Source of the DNA: a bacterium
GTDB lineage: Bacteria; Patescibacteria; Dojkabacteria; JAKAPS01; JAJZLI01
Assembly: GCA_021846685.1 (NCBI GenBank)
Contig: JAJZWL010000001.1
Location: 65,251 to 129,250 of the forward strand
Length of the DNA stretch: 64,000 nt
Reading direction: 5' to 3'
Each line of letters starts with the position of its first letter. Position 1 is the stretch's first letter. The notes under the pieces are model-generated. The model saw nothing but the letters and a program-made list of their open reading frames with translations, was not told the origin of the DNA and ran no database searches. The translations under genes and the position numbers were made by a program. Of this stretch, positions 1-9,693 are shown one piece after another.

Positions 1-186
1 CTCTAACATGGGAAATATTAATCCTGTACAAGGACAGAATTCTCCTGTAAATAATGTACCTAACTCTAACATGGGAAATATTAATCCTGTACAAGGACAG
101 AATTCTCCTGTAAATAATGTACCTAACCCTAACATGGGAAATATTAATCCTGCGCAAGGTCAAAACCCTCCTGTAAATAATGTATC
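1..186 (+). repeat. 63-bp tandem repeat, about three copies
   Basis: ATG-containing units recur at 8, 71 and 134, exactly 63 bp apart. Copies 1 and 2 look identical over the visible length, while copy 3 has diverged (for example GCGCAAGGTC in place of GTACAAGGAC). The array keeps the reading frame and encodes the 21-residue repeats of the first protein. It probably extends left of the window. Confidence 0.92.
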
Positions 187-1039
187 TTCTGATTTATTAC
201 ATCAAGAGGATCCATTGAATTTTTACAAACAGCCTATTAATACTGCTTCTGTTTCAAAAAACTCAGATATCTCTCTAGATACTAAATCTCCAATTACATC
301 CAATGTCACAGGTTCTTTAAATAGTGATAGTGGTAATGAGAGTATGGGAATAAATCTTAATAATGACAGTATTCCAACTTCATATGATTCTTTTAATCAC
401 GTGAATAATAGTGTAAACACAAATCCAAATCCTATTCCAACTTCTTCTCCTCAGAATTCAACTGTTATAGCATCAGGGGATAATACTCAAAAAGAAGAAG
501 ATATAAATTTATTACTTGATCGTATTAAAAAACTTGAGATAGAAAATAAAAAATTGCAAAATGAACCTACATTAAATACTGGCAATAATATAAATATTAA
601 TGCAGTAGAAGATGCTAAACCAGAAACTGTTATCCCTAATTCTAATACTCCCTCTTCTGGAGTAAATAGTACTACAGATGGGGGTAACTCTATTTCTCAG
701 CCTACTTCAAATAATATTTCTTCTCAGAATAAATTAAGTAAAGAAGATATTTTAAAATATCTTCCTGATTTTGTTAAAAATCCTAATATCGTATCAGGGG
801 TTATTATGAAAAAGACTGGTGATATACTACCAGATGCAGTTATTATAATTAAAGATTCTTCTCAAAAACCTGTAAGGGCTATAAAGACAAATCAATTAGG
901 TCAATTTTTTGTAAGAACTCCTTTACAATCTGGAGAATATAATTTAGAAATTGCATATCAGGGTTTAATTTTTGATCCAATTTCTATAGAATTGAATGAT
1001 TCTGTAAAAGAACCTATGTTAATTTATTCTAAAGCTTAA
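2..1039 (+). CDS. repeat-rich surface/secretion-locus protein with C-terminal beta-sandwich domain (5' end missing)
   Basis: The frame is open to the left edge, so the true start lies outside the window; the first ATG inside is at 8. The visible part opens with about three copies of a 21-residue unit (core NMGNINPVQGQN), continues as a long Asn/Ser/Thr/Pro-rich linker, and has a short charged coiled-coil-like stretch near residues 165-185. It ends in a roughly 75-residue domain (from SGVIMKKTGDILPDA) that looks like a carboxypeptidase-regulatory beta-sandwich. It lies 4 bp upstream of the TraC-like gene and shares the N/S/Q-rich composition of the VirB4 tail, so it is probably part of the same secretion or pilus apparatus. 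The exact function is unknown. Confidence 0.7.
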   Translation, partial: SNMGNINPVQGQNSPVNNVPNSNMGNINPVQGQNSPVNNVPNPNMGNINPAQGQNPPVNNVSSDLLHQEDPLNFYKQPINTASVSKNSDISLDTKSPITSNVTGSLNSDSGNESMGINLNNDSIPTSYDSFNHVNNSVNTNPNPIPTSSPQNSTVIASGDNTQKEEDINLLLDRIKKLEIENKKLQNEPTLNTGNNININAVEDAKPETVIPNSNTPSSGVNSTTDGGNSISQPTSNNISSQNKLSKEDILKYLPDFVKNPNIVSGVIMKKTGDILPDAVIIIKDSSQKPVRAIKTNQLGQFFVRTPLQSGEYNLEIAYQGLIFDPISIELNDSVKEPMLIYSKA

Positions 1040-1043
1040 TATT

Positions 1044-1736
1044 ATGGCATTATTTGGAAATACATCAAATTCACAACTCAACGCACCAATTGTTGCTACT
1101 ACTCAAGCACATCTTAATATTCAAGATATAAAGGATAATTTCTTAGTTTTAAAGGATAAAAATGTATGTTTAGTAATAGAGACTTCTGCTGTAAATTTTT
1201 ATTTACTTTCTGAAGTAGAGCAAAGCTCAAAGATATATGCTTTTGCAGGGATGCTAAATTCACTAGGATTTTATATACAAGTGATGATTCATACAGAGAA
1301 TGTTGATATCTCTACTTACCTTAAAAATATTGATGAATATAAAGTAAAACAGCAGGATCCTAAAATAAAATATCAGATAGATATCTATAGGAAATTTGTG
1401 AAAGATCTTATAGTTAAAAATAATGTATTAGATAAACATTTTTATATAGTTATCCCATATTTAACACTTATGCCTAAAAAGCCATCTCTTATGGATAAAT
1501 TTTTAAAAAAAGAAGATATAATTTTCGATACAGATGAAATGATTTCTCAAGCATCTCCTAGACTGCTTCCTAGAAGAGATCATATTATAAGGCAACTTAC
1601 CAGAATGGGGTTGAAATCTAAACAACTTGAAAGTACTGATTTAATAAAATTATTTTATAATATATATAATCCAATGAATGCTAAAATAAGAGAGGGTTTT
1701 GATGAATATACTAGTCCAATTGTTAGTTATAAATAA
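1044..1736 (+). CDS. TraC-like / VirB4-associated conserved protein
   Basis: A 230-residue protein with no signal peptide or membrane segment. An alpha/beta region (residues about 20-150, containing NFYLLSEVEQ and GFYIQVMIHTE) resembles the TraC-like or N-terminal VirB4-type domain often encoded just before VirB4 ATPases in candidate-phyla genomes. It sits 4 bp after the repeat-rich gene and 8 bp before the VirB4 gene, so the three are almost certainly one operon. The family assignment rests on pattern and context rather than on a diagnostic catalytic motif. Confidence 0.6.
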   Translation: MALFGNTSNSQLNAPIVATTQAHLNIQDIKDNFLVLKDKNVCLVIETSAVNFYLLSEVEQSSKIYAFAGMLNSLGFYIQVMIHTENVDISTYLKNIDEYKVKQQDPKIKYQIDIYRKFVKDLIVKNNVLDKHFYIVIPYLTLMPKKPSLMDKFLKKEDIIFDTDEMISQASPRLLPRRDHIIRQLTRMGLKSKQLESTDLIKLFYNIYNPMNAKIREGFDEYTSPIVSYK

Positions 1737-1744
1737 AGAATGAA

Positions 1745-4360
1745 ATGAAAATACCTTTTAATTTATTAAATAATAAAAAAGAACCTACTCAAAATAATGT
1801 AGTACAAGGTTCTATAGATAATCCTGTTATAGAAGGTAATCCTAATTATCAAAATACTGACCCACTATCTTCTTTTGGTATGGGTATAAATTCAATAAAA
1901 GATATAATAGCTCCACCTTCTATAGAAGTAGATTTTTCACATATTAAGATAGGAGAAAAATTTTATAGAACATATTTTGCCTTAGCATATCCTAGATATG
2001 TAGTTCCAAACTGGTTATCTCCATTAATTACATTTGAGCATTCAATTGATATAAGTATGTTTTATTACCCTATTAATGCTGCTGCAGTATTATCAAAATT
2101 GAGAAATAAAATAGCAGAAATGGAAGCTTCTACTAATAATCTTATGGAATCTGGGAAGGTTATGGATCCTAATTTGAAAGTCGCTCTTGCAGATGCAAAG
2201 GATTTACAAGAAAATTTAGCAAAAGGTGCTGAGAGGTATTTTCACTTTGCTCTATATGTTACCGTAAGAGCTAATAGTCAGAATGAATTAGAAGATATTT
2301 CTAAAAATTTAGAATCTACAATGGGGGCAATGTCCTTAATAATAAAGCCAGCTACATTGCAAATGGAAGAAGGATTCCTTTCTACTCTTCCTGCTGCAAG
2401 TGATAACCTGTACTACACTCATAATATGGATACCACCTCAATAGCTACCACATTTCCCTTTGTTTCATCAGAACTTACATCAGATAGAGGGGTACTATAT
2501 GGTATTAATAAAGCAAATAAATCGCTTGTTGTTTTTGATAGATTTGAATTAGAGAATGCAAATTCTGTTATTTTTGCAAAATCTGGAGCAGGAAAAAGTT
2601 ATTTGGTTAAATTAGAAGCTTTACGATCATTAATGTTAGGGACTCAGATTATAATAGTTGACCCAGAAAGTGAATATGAAACATTATGTAAGTCTTTAAA
2701 TGGTGTATATATTACTTTTTCTCAAGATGGTGCATCTAAAATTAATCCTTTTGATTTATCAGGAGTATATGAAGAAGGTGAAGATGAATTAAGGTTTAAG
2801 ATACTTTCACTTCATGGGTTATTCAAGGTGATGTTAGGGGAAGATGGTGGGATTAGTAGTATGGAGAATGCAATTTTAGATAAGGCTTTGATTTTGACAT
2901 ATAGAGATAAAGGAATAACCTTTGATCCTGATACTCAAACGAGACAACCTCCTTTATTAGAAGATTTATATAAAATATTGCTTTCTATGGAAGAGGCTGA
3001 AGCTCATTCTATGGCGCAAAGATTAGAAAAGTATGTTAAAGGATCTGCATCAGGAATTTTCGATCAGCAAACTAATGTTAATTTGGATAATGATTTTGTG
3101 GTATTTTCTTTAAGAGATTTATCTGATGAATTAAGGCCAGTATCAATGTATTTGATGTTAGATTTTATATGGACAAGGGTAAAAAAAGAATTAAGAAGGA
3201 GAATCTTTATTATTGATGAAGCTTGGCTTTTAATGAAATATCCTGATTCTGCTGAATTTGTATATGCAGTTGCAAAAAGAGCTAGAAAATATTATTTAGG
3301 TTTAACAACAATATCTCAAGATGTAGATGATTTTTTAACTAGTGATTATGGAAAAGCTGTGGTTACAAATTCTTCAATACAGATTCTTTTAAGGCAATCT
3401 CCTACAGCTATGGATCATCTGGCAGAAGTTTTTTATTTATCTGCAGGAGAAAAAAATTTACTTCTTAGTGCAGATGTAGGAGAGGGGATCTTTTTTGTAG
3501 GTGCAAATCATGTAGCTATACAGATTCTTTCTTCAGAATATGAAAATACTCTTATTACTACTAATCCAGAAGAAATTTTGAAAATGAGAGAAAATAAATC
3601 TTCTTTGGATAGAATAGTACCAAATACTGTTGATATAAAAAATTCTACACTACATACAGAAGAAAAGACTAATCAACCTGTACAATCTGAAGAAAAGGAA
3701 ACTCCTAGTGATACAGGGAAAGAATCTTTAAATAATAATGATTTATTCAATGAAGTAAATGGAAATCCTTCAAATACAGAGGCTTCTTCTCCTGCTCCAA
3801 AGAGTGTAGATGCAGATTTAACTAGCTCTGCAACAGGTAATCAATCAGATGTGAAAATTGAAAATAGCGATTTACAAATGGAAGGAAATTCTCCTTTGCC
3901 TGGTTCTGATCCTAGTATGAATAGTAATATTGATCTTGGCGGGAACCCACCTATGGATAATGTACCTTCTGATAGAGTTATAAATAGTCAGGTTGCTCAA
4001 GATACTAATTCTGATATTACAGAGGGTATAAATAATCAAGATTTTGTATCAGAAAAAACCTCAGAAGTTCCATTTGTGACTGATTCTAACCCCAGTTTAA
4101 ATCAAACTATACCTAATACACAACAAGAAGAGGTTTCTCCAGTATATACAAACAATCAGGATGTTGAAGTTCAAAAAAATGATAATTCAAAAAGTGAAGA
4201 AGAGTCACCATCTGTAAATTTAACAACAGGAAATGCTAATCAAGGAGCAGTATCAAGTAATACTCAAGATCAGACAGTATCAACTTCATTTGACAATCTA
4301 GATCCTAATTTAGGATCTACATATTCATTTAGTCAATTCCCAAAAGATCAAGCTAAATAA
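1745..4360 (+). CDS. virB4: VirB4-family type IV secretion/pilus ATPase
   Basis: An 871-residue ATPase. The Walker A motif (AKSGAGKSYLVK) is near residue 279 and the Walker B motif (IFIIDEAWLLM) near 487; the VirB4/TraC N-terminal region precedes them and the ATPase core ends near residue 620. Family members power substrate transfer or pilus assembly at the cytoplasmic membrane. The last 250 residues are an acidic Asn/Ser/Gln-rich low-complexity tail, unusual for the family and similar in composition to the linker of the first gene in the operon. No VirB6/8/9/10-like genes follow: the next gene is a convergent sortase. Confidence 0.9.
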   Translation: MKIPFNLLNNKKEPTQNNVVQGSIDNPVIEGNPNYQNTDPLSSFGMGINSIKDIIAPPSIEVDFSHIKIGEKFYRTYFALAYPRYVVPNWLSPLITFEHSIDISMFYYPINAAAVLSKLRNKIAEMEASTNNLMESGKVMDPNLKVALADAKDLQENLAKGAERYFHFALYVTVRANSQNELEDISKNLESTMGAMSLIIKPATLQMEEGFLSTLPAASDNLYYTHNMDTTSIATTFPFVSSELTSDRGVLYGINKANKSLVVFDRFELENANSVIFAKSGAGKSYLVKLEALRSLMLGTQIIIVDPESEYETLCKSLNGVYITFSQDGASKINPFDLSGVYEEGEDELRFKILSLHGLFKVMLGEDGGISSMENAILDKALILTYRDKGITFDPDTQTRQPPLLEDLYKILLSMEEAEAHSMAQRLEKYVKGSASGIFDQQTNVNLDNDFVVFSLRDLSDELRPVSMYLMLDFIWTRVKKELRRRIFIIDEAWLLMKYPDSAEFVYAVAKRARKYYLGLTTISQDVDDFLTSDYGKAVVTNSSIQILLRQSPTAMDHLAEVFYLSAGEKNLLLSADVGEGIFFVGANHVAIQILSSEYENTLITTNPEEILKMRENKSSLDRIVPNTVDIKNSTLHTEEKTNQPVQSEEKETPSDTGKESLNNNDLFNEVNGNPSNTEASSPAPKSVDADLTSSATGNQSDVKIENSDLQMEGNSPLPGSDPSMNSNIDLGGNPPMDNVPSDRVINSQVAQDTNSDITEGINNQDFVSEKTSEVPFVTDSNPSLNQTIPNTQQEEVSPVYTNNQDVEVQKNDNSKSEEESPSVNLTTGNANQGAVSSNTQDQTVSTSFDNLDPNLGSTYSFSQFPKDQAK

Positions 4361-4365
4361 AATAA

Positions 4366-5097
4366 TTAATTGATTAATTTAGCTCTAACAATAAATCTTT
4401 CTGTCCCTATTCCAGGAGGGATACAAGTCATTAATGTCAGATACTTTTTACCAGGAGGATATTCTAATACAGACACATCAGTAGGTGATATGACTTTTGT
4501 TTGAAATACTTGATAAGTATAATTATTTCCTTTAAATCTAGTATAAATCTTATCTCCTGTTTTGAGTTGTAATATATTAGTAAATATTCCTAAAAAAGAA
4601 TTTGGATATAAATCTGCAAACCACTGTGGAGCTGAATGTCCATATATGTATACATTCCCAACTTGTCCAGGAAGGGCAGTTCCTTTCATTTGTGCTATTG
4701 AGTTAACTAAAACTTTTTCATAAGTTGCTGTATTAAATCCATCAACACCTGCTTTAACAGGTATATTTTTAAGGTTAATCTGTGGTATAGATATATGAAA
4801 ATACCCATTATATGTATTTTGTTTTTGAAATTTTTCTGCATTTATAATTTGAGAAAAATATGCAGCATTAGGGTCTGCATTAATTATTTTTGTTTGATAT
4901 TTATGAAAAATATTTTGATCGATATAATAGTTAATAAGAGGAGATAGTGCTATTACAATAAAAAATCCTCCTATAAAAAACAGAAATAAAGATCCAAAAT
5001 TAAATCTCTTTTTTTTTCTCTTTATTGTTCTCCTATCCCTATTTTTAGCCTTAATAGGTTTAGTATTATAATCTTTGACGTACATATATCTGGTCAT
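4366..5097 (-). CDS. sortase family transpeptidase
   Basis: A 243-residue protein with a basic N-terminus (KRKKKRF) and one membrane anchor at about residues 34-58, followed by an extracytoplasmic sortase domain. The catalytic set is visible: His in YIYGHSAP, Cys in TLMTCIPP and Arg in ERFIVRA. Sortases cleave sorting signals and attach proteins to the envelope or build pili. It is convergent with the VirB4 operon (6 bp apart), which fits a shared surface-structure role. Sortase class is not assigned. The start at 5097 (MTRYMYV) could instead be the Met four codons later. Confidence 0.9.
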   Translation of the reverse strand: MTRYMYVKDYNTKPIKAKNRDRRTIKRKKKRFNFGSLFLFFIGGFFIVIALSPLINYYIDQNIFHKYQTKIINADPNAAYFSQIINAEKFQKQNTYNGYFHISIPQINLKNIPVKAGVDGFNTATYEKVLVNSIAQMKGTALPGQVGNVYIYGHSAPQWFADLYPNSFLGIFTNILQLKTGDKIYTRFKGNNYTYQVFQTKVISPTDVSVLEYPPGKKYLTLMTCIPPGIGTERFIVRAKLIN

Positions 5098-5163
5098 AAA
5101 TTTATTATATCATTATATCTAGACACTATCAGCAAGTTGACTTATATGCTAAAATAATTTGGT

Positions 5164-6252
5164 ATGAAAGATTATTATGAAATTTTAGGAGTATCCAAAT
5201 CAGCAGATGAAAAGGAAATAAAAAGAGCTTACAGAAAGCTTGCTGGGGAATATCATCCAGATAAAAATAGTGCATCAGATGCTGATAAAAAATTTAAGGA
5301 AATTAATGAAGCTTATTCAGTATTGTCAGATAGCCAAAAAAGAGCTAATTATGATAAATTTGGAAATGCAGAACCCTTTGGTCCAAATTCTGGTGGGGCT
5401 AATTATGGACAGCAATCAGGAGATTTTTCAGATTTTTCTTCTGCAGGGTTTGGAGGATTTGAAGATATTTTCTCAGATTTCTTTGGTGGGAATTTTAATT
5501 CTTCTCAATCTAGATCTGATAGCAGGAGAGATAATTCAGGAGAAGATATTCATGCGATTATGGATATTACGTTAGAAGAAGTTATTTTTCAAACAGAAAA
5601 AGAAATTGCTTTTTATGCAATGGTTAAATGTTCTCATTGTAGTGGTACTGGATCTAAAAGTGGAAAAGTATCAGAATGTACAACATGTAATGGTACTGGA
5701 AAGGTAAGGAGGGTTACCCAGAGTTTTATTGGGAATATTGCAATGGAAAGTATTTGTAATGTATGTAAAGGTACAGGGAAAGTAATTACTGATAAATGTA
5801 GTTATTGTATCGGAACTGGAAGGACAAAAGAATTAAAAAAAATGAAAATTAAAATTCCACTTGGAGCTAGTGATGAAACAGTATTAAAATTTTCAGGGTC
5901 AGGATCTGCAGGAATAAATGGTGGAGCAAGTGGAGATCTATATATAAATATTAGAGTACAGAGTCATAAGTTATACAAAAGATCTGGGAATGATTTATTG
6001 AGAAATATATCTATTGATGTTCCAACTGCAGTACTGGGTGGGGTAGTTGAAACTGAAACTATATATGATAAAGTCAATTTAAAAATACCTGCAGGAGTTC
6101 AAGACGGAGAAAAGTTTAAAATAAAGGGAAAAGGAGTTCCTTTTATACATGGACATAAGGTCGGAGACTATATAGTAACTGTTAAGATAAATATTCCAAA
6201 GAGAATAAGTTCTCAAGAAAAAAAATTGTATCAGGAATTAAAAAATATATAA
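5164..6252 (+). CDS. dnaJ: chaperone protein DnaJ
   Basis: A 362-residue full-length Hsp40 co-chaperone. It has a J domain (1-70, HPD at 31-33) that stimulates DnaK, a Gly/Phe-rich linker (75-125), four CxxCxGxG zinc-binding repeats (CSHCSGTG, CTTCNGTG, CNVCKGTG, CSYCIGTG; about 156-220) and C-terminal substrate-binding domains. The length is normal for type I DnaJ. It is divergent from the sortase and convergent with the uracil-DNA glycosylase, 2 bp apart. No dnaK or grpE is adjacent. Confidence 0.97.
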   Translation: MKDYYEILGVSKSADEKEIKRAYRKLAGEYHPDKNSASDADKKFKEINEAYSVLSDSQKRANYDKFGNAEPFGPNSGGANYGQQSGDFSDFSSAGFGGFEDIFSDFFGGNFNSSQSRSDSRRDNSGEDIHAIMDITLEEVIFQTEKEIAFYAMVKCSHCSGTGSKSGKVSECTTCNGTGKVRRVTQSFIGNIAMESICNVCKGTGKVITDKCSYCIGTGRTKELKKMKIKIPLGASDETVLKFSGSGSAGINGGASGDLYINIRVQSHKLYKRSGNDLLRNISIDVPTAVLGGVVETETIYDKVNLKIPAGVQDGEKFKIKGKGVPFIHGHKVGDYIVTVKINIPKRISSQEKKLYQELKNI

Positions 6253-6253
6253 A

Positions 6254-6781
6254 TTATAAATTTTTTAAAACGAGAAAATCTTCTAATAAAATTTTTTTCA
6301 TATTAGGATTATATAATCCAACTGCTGGATGATAAAGTGGGATTACTTTATATTTTCCTAACTTAAAGACTTTTCCATGAATCTCTGATATTTTTCTATT
6401 CTTTATAAATAAAGATGCCGAGTATCTTCCTAGAGTGCAAATTACAGTAGGATTTATAATTTTTATTTGTCTTTTTAAGTATGGAGAACATTTTTTAATT
6501 TCGTTTTCACTAGGATCTCTGTTTTCTGGAGGTCTGCATTTTACAATATTGGTTATAAAAACATCATTTCTTTTAAGGTGTATACTATCTAGAAGTTCAT
6601 CGAGTAATTTTCCTGATCTTCCACAAAAAGGAATTCCTTCTTTATCTTCATTTGCACCTGGCGCTTCTCCTATAAAAAATATTTTAGACTGTATAGATCC
6701 TTCTCCTGGAACTGCATTAGTTCTTAATTTACAAAGATTACATTTTTTACAATTAAGGATTTCCTTTCTTAATTTATCCAC
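6254..6781 (-). CDS. family 4 uracil-DNA glycosylase (4Fe-4S)
   Basis: A 175-residue enzyme that removes uracil from DNA to start base-excision repair. It shows N-terminal cysteines of the family-4 iron-sulfur site (CKKCNLC, 11-17), motif A GEAPG (38-42), further cysteines (VKCRPP and VICTLGR) and the C-terminal YHPA motif (about 150). Length is slightly short but complete. Its start overlaps the stop of the Lon-like gene by one base, so translation is probably coupled. Confidence 0.93.
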   Translation of the reverse strand: MDKLRKEILNCKKCNLCKLRTNAVPGEGSIQSKIFFIGEAPGANEDKEGIPFCGRSGKLLDELLDSIHLKRNDVFITNIVKCRPPENRDPSENEIKKCSPYLKRQIKIINPTVICTLGRYSASLFIKNRKISEIHGKVFKLGKYKVIPLYHPAVGLYNPNMKKILLEDFLVLKNL

Positions 6782-7809
6782 TAATATCCTATAGGTAAAT
6801 ATTCTTTTAAATTGCTTTTTGTTATTTGTACTGAATCCACTTTATCCATGAGTATTTTTTTTGATACTCTTCTACCTATATTCATAAGGACTCTTTCAAG
6901 TTCTCTTATTCCTGCTTCATAGCCAAGAGGTCTTATCATGTCATTCCAAACATCATCATCAAACTTAATTTGTGAAGAATTTAATCCTAGTCGAGTATAG
7001 AGTTTTGGTAATATAAAATCTTTAGCTATTTTTAATTTTTCTTCATCTGAGTATGACGAGAATCTAATAATTTCTATCCTATCAAGAAGTGCACTAGATA
7101 AGGTGCTTAAATTGTTAGCAGTCAAGATAAACATAACATTAGATAGATTTACCGGATAATCTATGTAGTGATCTAGGAATGCAGTATTTTGCTCTGGATC
7201 CAATATTTCTAAAAATGTTGCCATTACAGAAGATCGCACACTACCTTCATCTGAAATTTTATCAAATTCATCTAATAAAATAACAGGATTCATACTTTTT
7301 GCACGTATCAATGCTTTTATAATATATCCTGGTTCTGCATCAGCATTTACTTTTGATTGACCTCGAATTTCTAATACAGAGGCTAGTCCTCCAAGAGCTA
7401 TTCTTACAAAATTTCTATTTAAAGCTTCGGCTATTGAATTTGCTATTGTGGTTTTTCCAATACCTTGTAGTCCTACAAAACACAAAATTGGAGCTGGTTG
7501 TTGCTTATTGAAATTCATAGAAGCTAGATATTCTAAAACTCTTTCTTTCACAGGATCCATTCCATAATGATTTTTATCCATTATCATTTTCGCATTATTA
7601 ATATCAAGATTATCTTCAGTTTTTTTATCCCAAGGTATTTGAGTTATAGTATCTATATATTTTGAGGCAATTTCATAATCAGAAGAATAACTTTTGAACT
7701 TAGACATCCTATCTAGTCTTCTTAATATAATTTCGCTATTTTCTCTTAAAGCATCAGGCAGGAAATTATTTGTGATTTTATCTTTTAATACTTGGATGTC
7801 ATCTATCAT
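6781..7809 (-). CDS. Lon-like AAA+ ATPase lacking the protease domain
   Basis: A 342-residue protein matching the middle of Lon. A helical region with the Lon-type ITQIPW motif (53-60) is followed by an AAA+ module with Walker A GLQGIGKTT (113-121), Walker B ILLDEFDK (about 176) and a C-terminal lid. The Lon N-terminal substrate domain and the Ser-Lys protease domain are both absent; the protein ends right after the lid. It may act as an unfoldase or chaperone. Its start overlaps the stop of the upstream transporter (ATGA) and its stop overlaps the glycosylase start. Confidence 0.85.
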   Translation of the reverse strand: MIDDIQVLKDKITNNFLPDALRENSEIILRRLDRMSKFKSYSSDYEIASKYIDTITQIPWDKKTEDNLDINNAKMIMDKNHYGMDPVKERVLEYLASMNFNKQQPAPILCFVGLQGIGKTTIANSIAEALNRNFVRIALGGLASVLEIRGQSKVNADAEPGYIIKALIRAKSMNPVILLDEFDKISDEGSVRSSVMATFLEILDPEQNTAFLDHYIDYPVNLSNVMFILTANNLSTLSSALLDRIEIIRFSSYSDEEKLKIAKDFILPKLYTRLGLNSSQIKFDDDVWNDMIRPLGYEAGIRELERVLMNIGRRVSKKILMDKVDSVQITKSNLKEYLPIGY

Positions 7810-8459
7810 ACTATTCTTCCTATTAAATATCCTAATAAAGCAGCTATCATACCTATTGTCATTATTTCTATACCATTTATCAATCTAGATCTGCCTTTTT
7901 CAGTAGTCTTAACTAATCCTATTATAAATAAAGTCAGGGCTGATAACAACACTGAAATAATGATAGCTATATGAGGTACAAAAAACATGTATGATAAAGT
8001 TGGAATTATAGCTCCAATAAGAAAGGATATTCCCATAAATGTGGCATCAATTATTGGGCTTGAAATTTTATCTTTATCAAATCCAAGTACTAAATTAGAC
8101 ATTAGCTTACTTTCAAATGCAGGATATTTTTGAATGATCTTTAAAAAAGCAAATATATCATCATTTTCAAGTTTTTCTAATTGAAGTTCTTTCTTGATTA
8201 ATGAATCGGATTTTTCTTCAGAGTCTTTAGCTTTTACTTCCAAAACATCTCTTTGAGTTTTTGATCCTAGATATGTTCCTGTTGCCATAGAAATAGCCCC
8301 ACCCACACCTGCTGTTAAAGCTGATATAATTAATATTTTAGTATCGGTCACATATGCTAATGTAGTAGTGAGTATGATTGTCGTTACGAGTCCATCTTGG
8401 ATACCAAATACAATTTGTTTGATTTGGTATAGAAGGTCATTTCTGAATTTTTTCATCAC
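7806..8459 (-). CDS. VIT1/CCC1-family transporter
   Basis: A 217-residue membrane protein with about five transmembrane segments. The N-terminal FGIQDGLVTT and the AGVGGAISMATGTYLG segment are hallmarks of the VIT1/CCC1 family, which moves Fe2+ or Mn2+ across membranes. A charged cytoplasmic segment (about 75-125) sits where the family carries its metal-binding domain. It is first in a three-gene minus-strand run with the Lon-like ATPase and the glycosylase. The substrate cannot be decided from sequence. Confidence 0.85.
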   Translation of the reverse strand: MMKKFRNDLLYQIKQIVFGIQDGLVTTIILTTTLAYVTDTKILIISALTAGVGGAISMATGTYLGSKTQRDVLEVKAKDSEEKSDSLIKKELQLEKLENDDIFAFLKIIQKYPAFESKLMSNLVLGFDKDKISSPIIDATFMGISFLIGAIIPTLSYMFFVPHIAIIISVLLSALTLFIIGLVKTTEKGRSRLINGIEIMTIGMIAALLGYLIGRIV

Positions 8460-8564
8460 TCAAATATATCATAGATTTTATTAAAAATGAATCTATTTTT
8501 TTTACAGAATATTATTAATATGTTATACTTGCGTATAAATATATATAAATTATAGATAAATATT

Positions 8565-9626
8565 ATGGCTGCACAATCTGATTTTTTAATTGCTATTCAT
8601 CAAATTGCTTCGGAAAGAGGCATTGATACTCAATCTGTAATAGATGCTGTAAATGAAGCCTTGATTGCTGCATATAGAAAGGATTATCCTGCTGAAGAGG
8701 AAGATATTATTGAGGCAAAGATAGATGATACTACTGGGCAATTCATTATTATTGTTAATGGAAAAGATTCTACTCCTAAAGACTTTGGTAGGATTGCATC
8801 TCAAACAGCTAAACAAGTTATACTTCAAAAGGTCTCTGAGGAGGAGAGGGATACATTACTTTCTCAGATAGAAAAAAGAATGGGATCCTTGGAAATAGCT
8901 ACAGTACAAAGATTTGATGGCCAAAATATAATAGTTGAGGTAGGGAAAATATCTGCAATTATGCCTCAATCTGAACAAATTTATGGAGAAATCCTTCGTC
9001 CAGGGGCAAAAATAAAAGTATATTTGAAGGAAATTCAAGAAATTCCAACTGGAGGTAGAAAATTAATAGTATCTAGATCCTCTGATTTATTTATAAAGGC
9101 TTTGTTTGAAAATGAAGTTCCTGAGATAGCTAATTCTACTGTTATTATAAAAAATATTGCACGAGAAGCAGGTTCTAGGACTAAAGTTGCAGTATATTCA
9201 GACGCTCAAGGTATAGATCCTATAGGAGCTTGTGTTGGGCAAAGAGGTATGAGAATAATTTCTATGACTAATGAGTTAGGTAGTGAAAAGATAGATATTA
9301 TTCTTTGGGATGATGATCTTGAAAAATATATAAAAAATTCTTTATCTCCAGCTAAACCGGTTGCATTAAGATTTAATAAAGAAGAAAATCATGTAAGTGT
9401 TATTGTTCCTGAGGAACAACTATCTTTAGCTATTGGTAAGGATGGTCAAAATGTAAGGTTAGCAGCTAAACTAACTTCATGGAATATAGATATAGAATCT
9501 GATGGTGTAGTAACTTCTGATGAAGTCGTAACTGAAGACGCTAAAGAACCTATTGAAAATACTGATAAAGTTGATGAGAAAATTTCTACTAAAAATTCAA
9601 CAAGCAAAACGAAAGAAAATAATTAA
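8565..9626 (+). CDS. nusA: transcription termination/antitermination factor NusA
   Basis: A 353-residue RNA polymerase-binding factor for pausing, termination and antitermination. The NusA N-terminal domain (1-130) is followed by an S1 domain (about 130-195) and two KH domains (GACVGQRGMRI near 225 and LAIGKDGQNVRLA near 290). An acidic/basic low-complexity tail ends the protein, and there are no C-terminal acidic repeats of the E. coli type. It precedes infB, the classical order. Confidence 0.95.
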   Translation: MAAQSDFLIAIHQIASERGIDTQSVIDAVNEALIAAYRKDYPAEEEDIIEAKIDDTTGQFIIIVNGKDSTPKDFGRIASQTAKQVILQKVSEEERDTLLSQIEKRMGSLEIATVQRFDGQNIIVEVGKISAIMPQSEQIYGEILRPGAKIKVYLKEIQEIPTGGRKLIVSRSSDLFIKALFENEVPEIANSTVIIKNIAREAGSRTKVAVYSDAQGIDPIGACVGQRGMRIISMTNELGSEKIDIILWDDDLEKYIKNSLSPAKPVALRFNKEENHVSVIVPEEQLSLAIGKDGQNVRLAAKLTSWNIDIESDGVVTSDEVVTEDAKEPIENTDKVDEKISTKNSTSKTKENN

Positions 9627-9652
9627 AAAAATCCAATAAGTATAGTATGTTT

Positions 9653-9681
9653 TTGTTTTAAGCTGTTTTTAGTGATATACT
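9653..9681 (+). promoter_or_regulatory. sigma70-type promoter for infB
   Basis: TTGTTT (9653-9658), a 17-bp spacer and TATACT (9676-9681) lie between nusA and infB, with the infB ATG 13 bp downstream of the -10 box. infB may therefore be transcribed independently of nusA and with a very short leader. Confidence 0.5.
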
Positions 9682-9693
9682 AGCCTATATATA

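Noticed and set aside
1..186. CRISPR array
   Set aside because: The repeats are contiguous, 63 bp long, in frame and coding, with no spacers. No CRISPR array was seen anywhere in the window.
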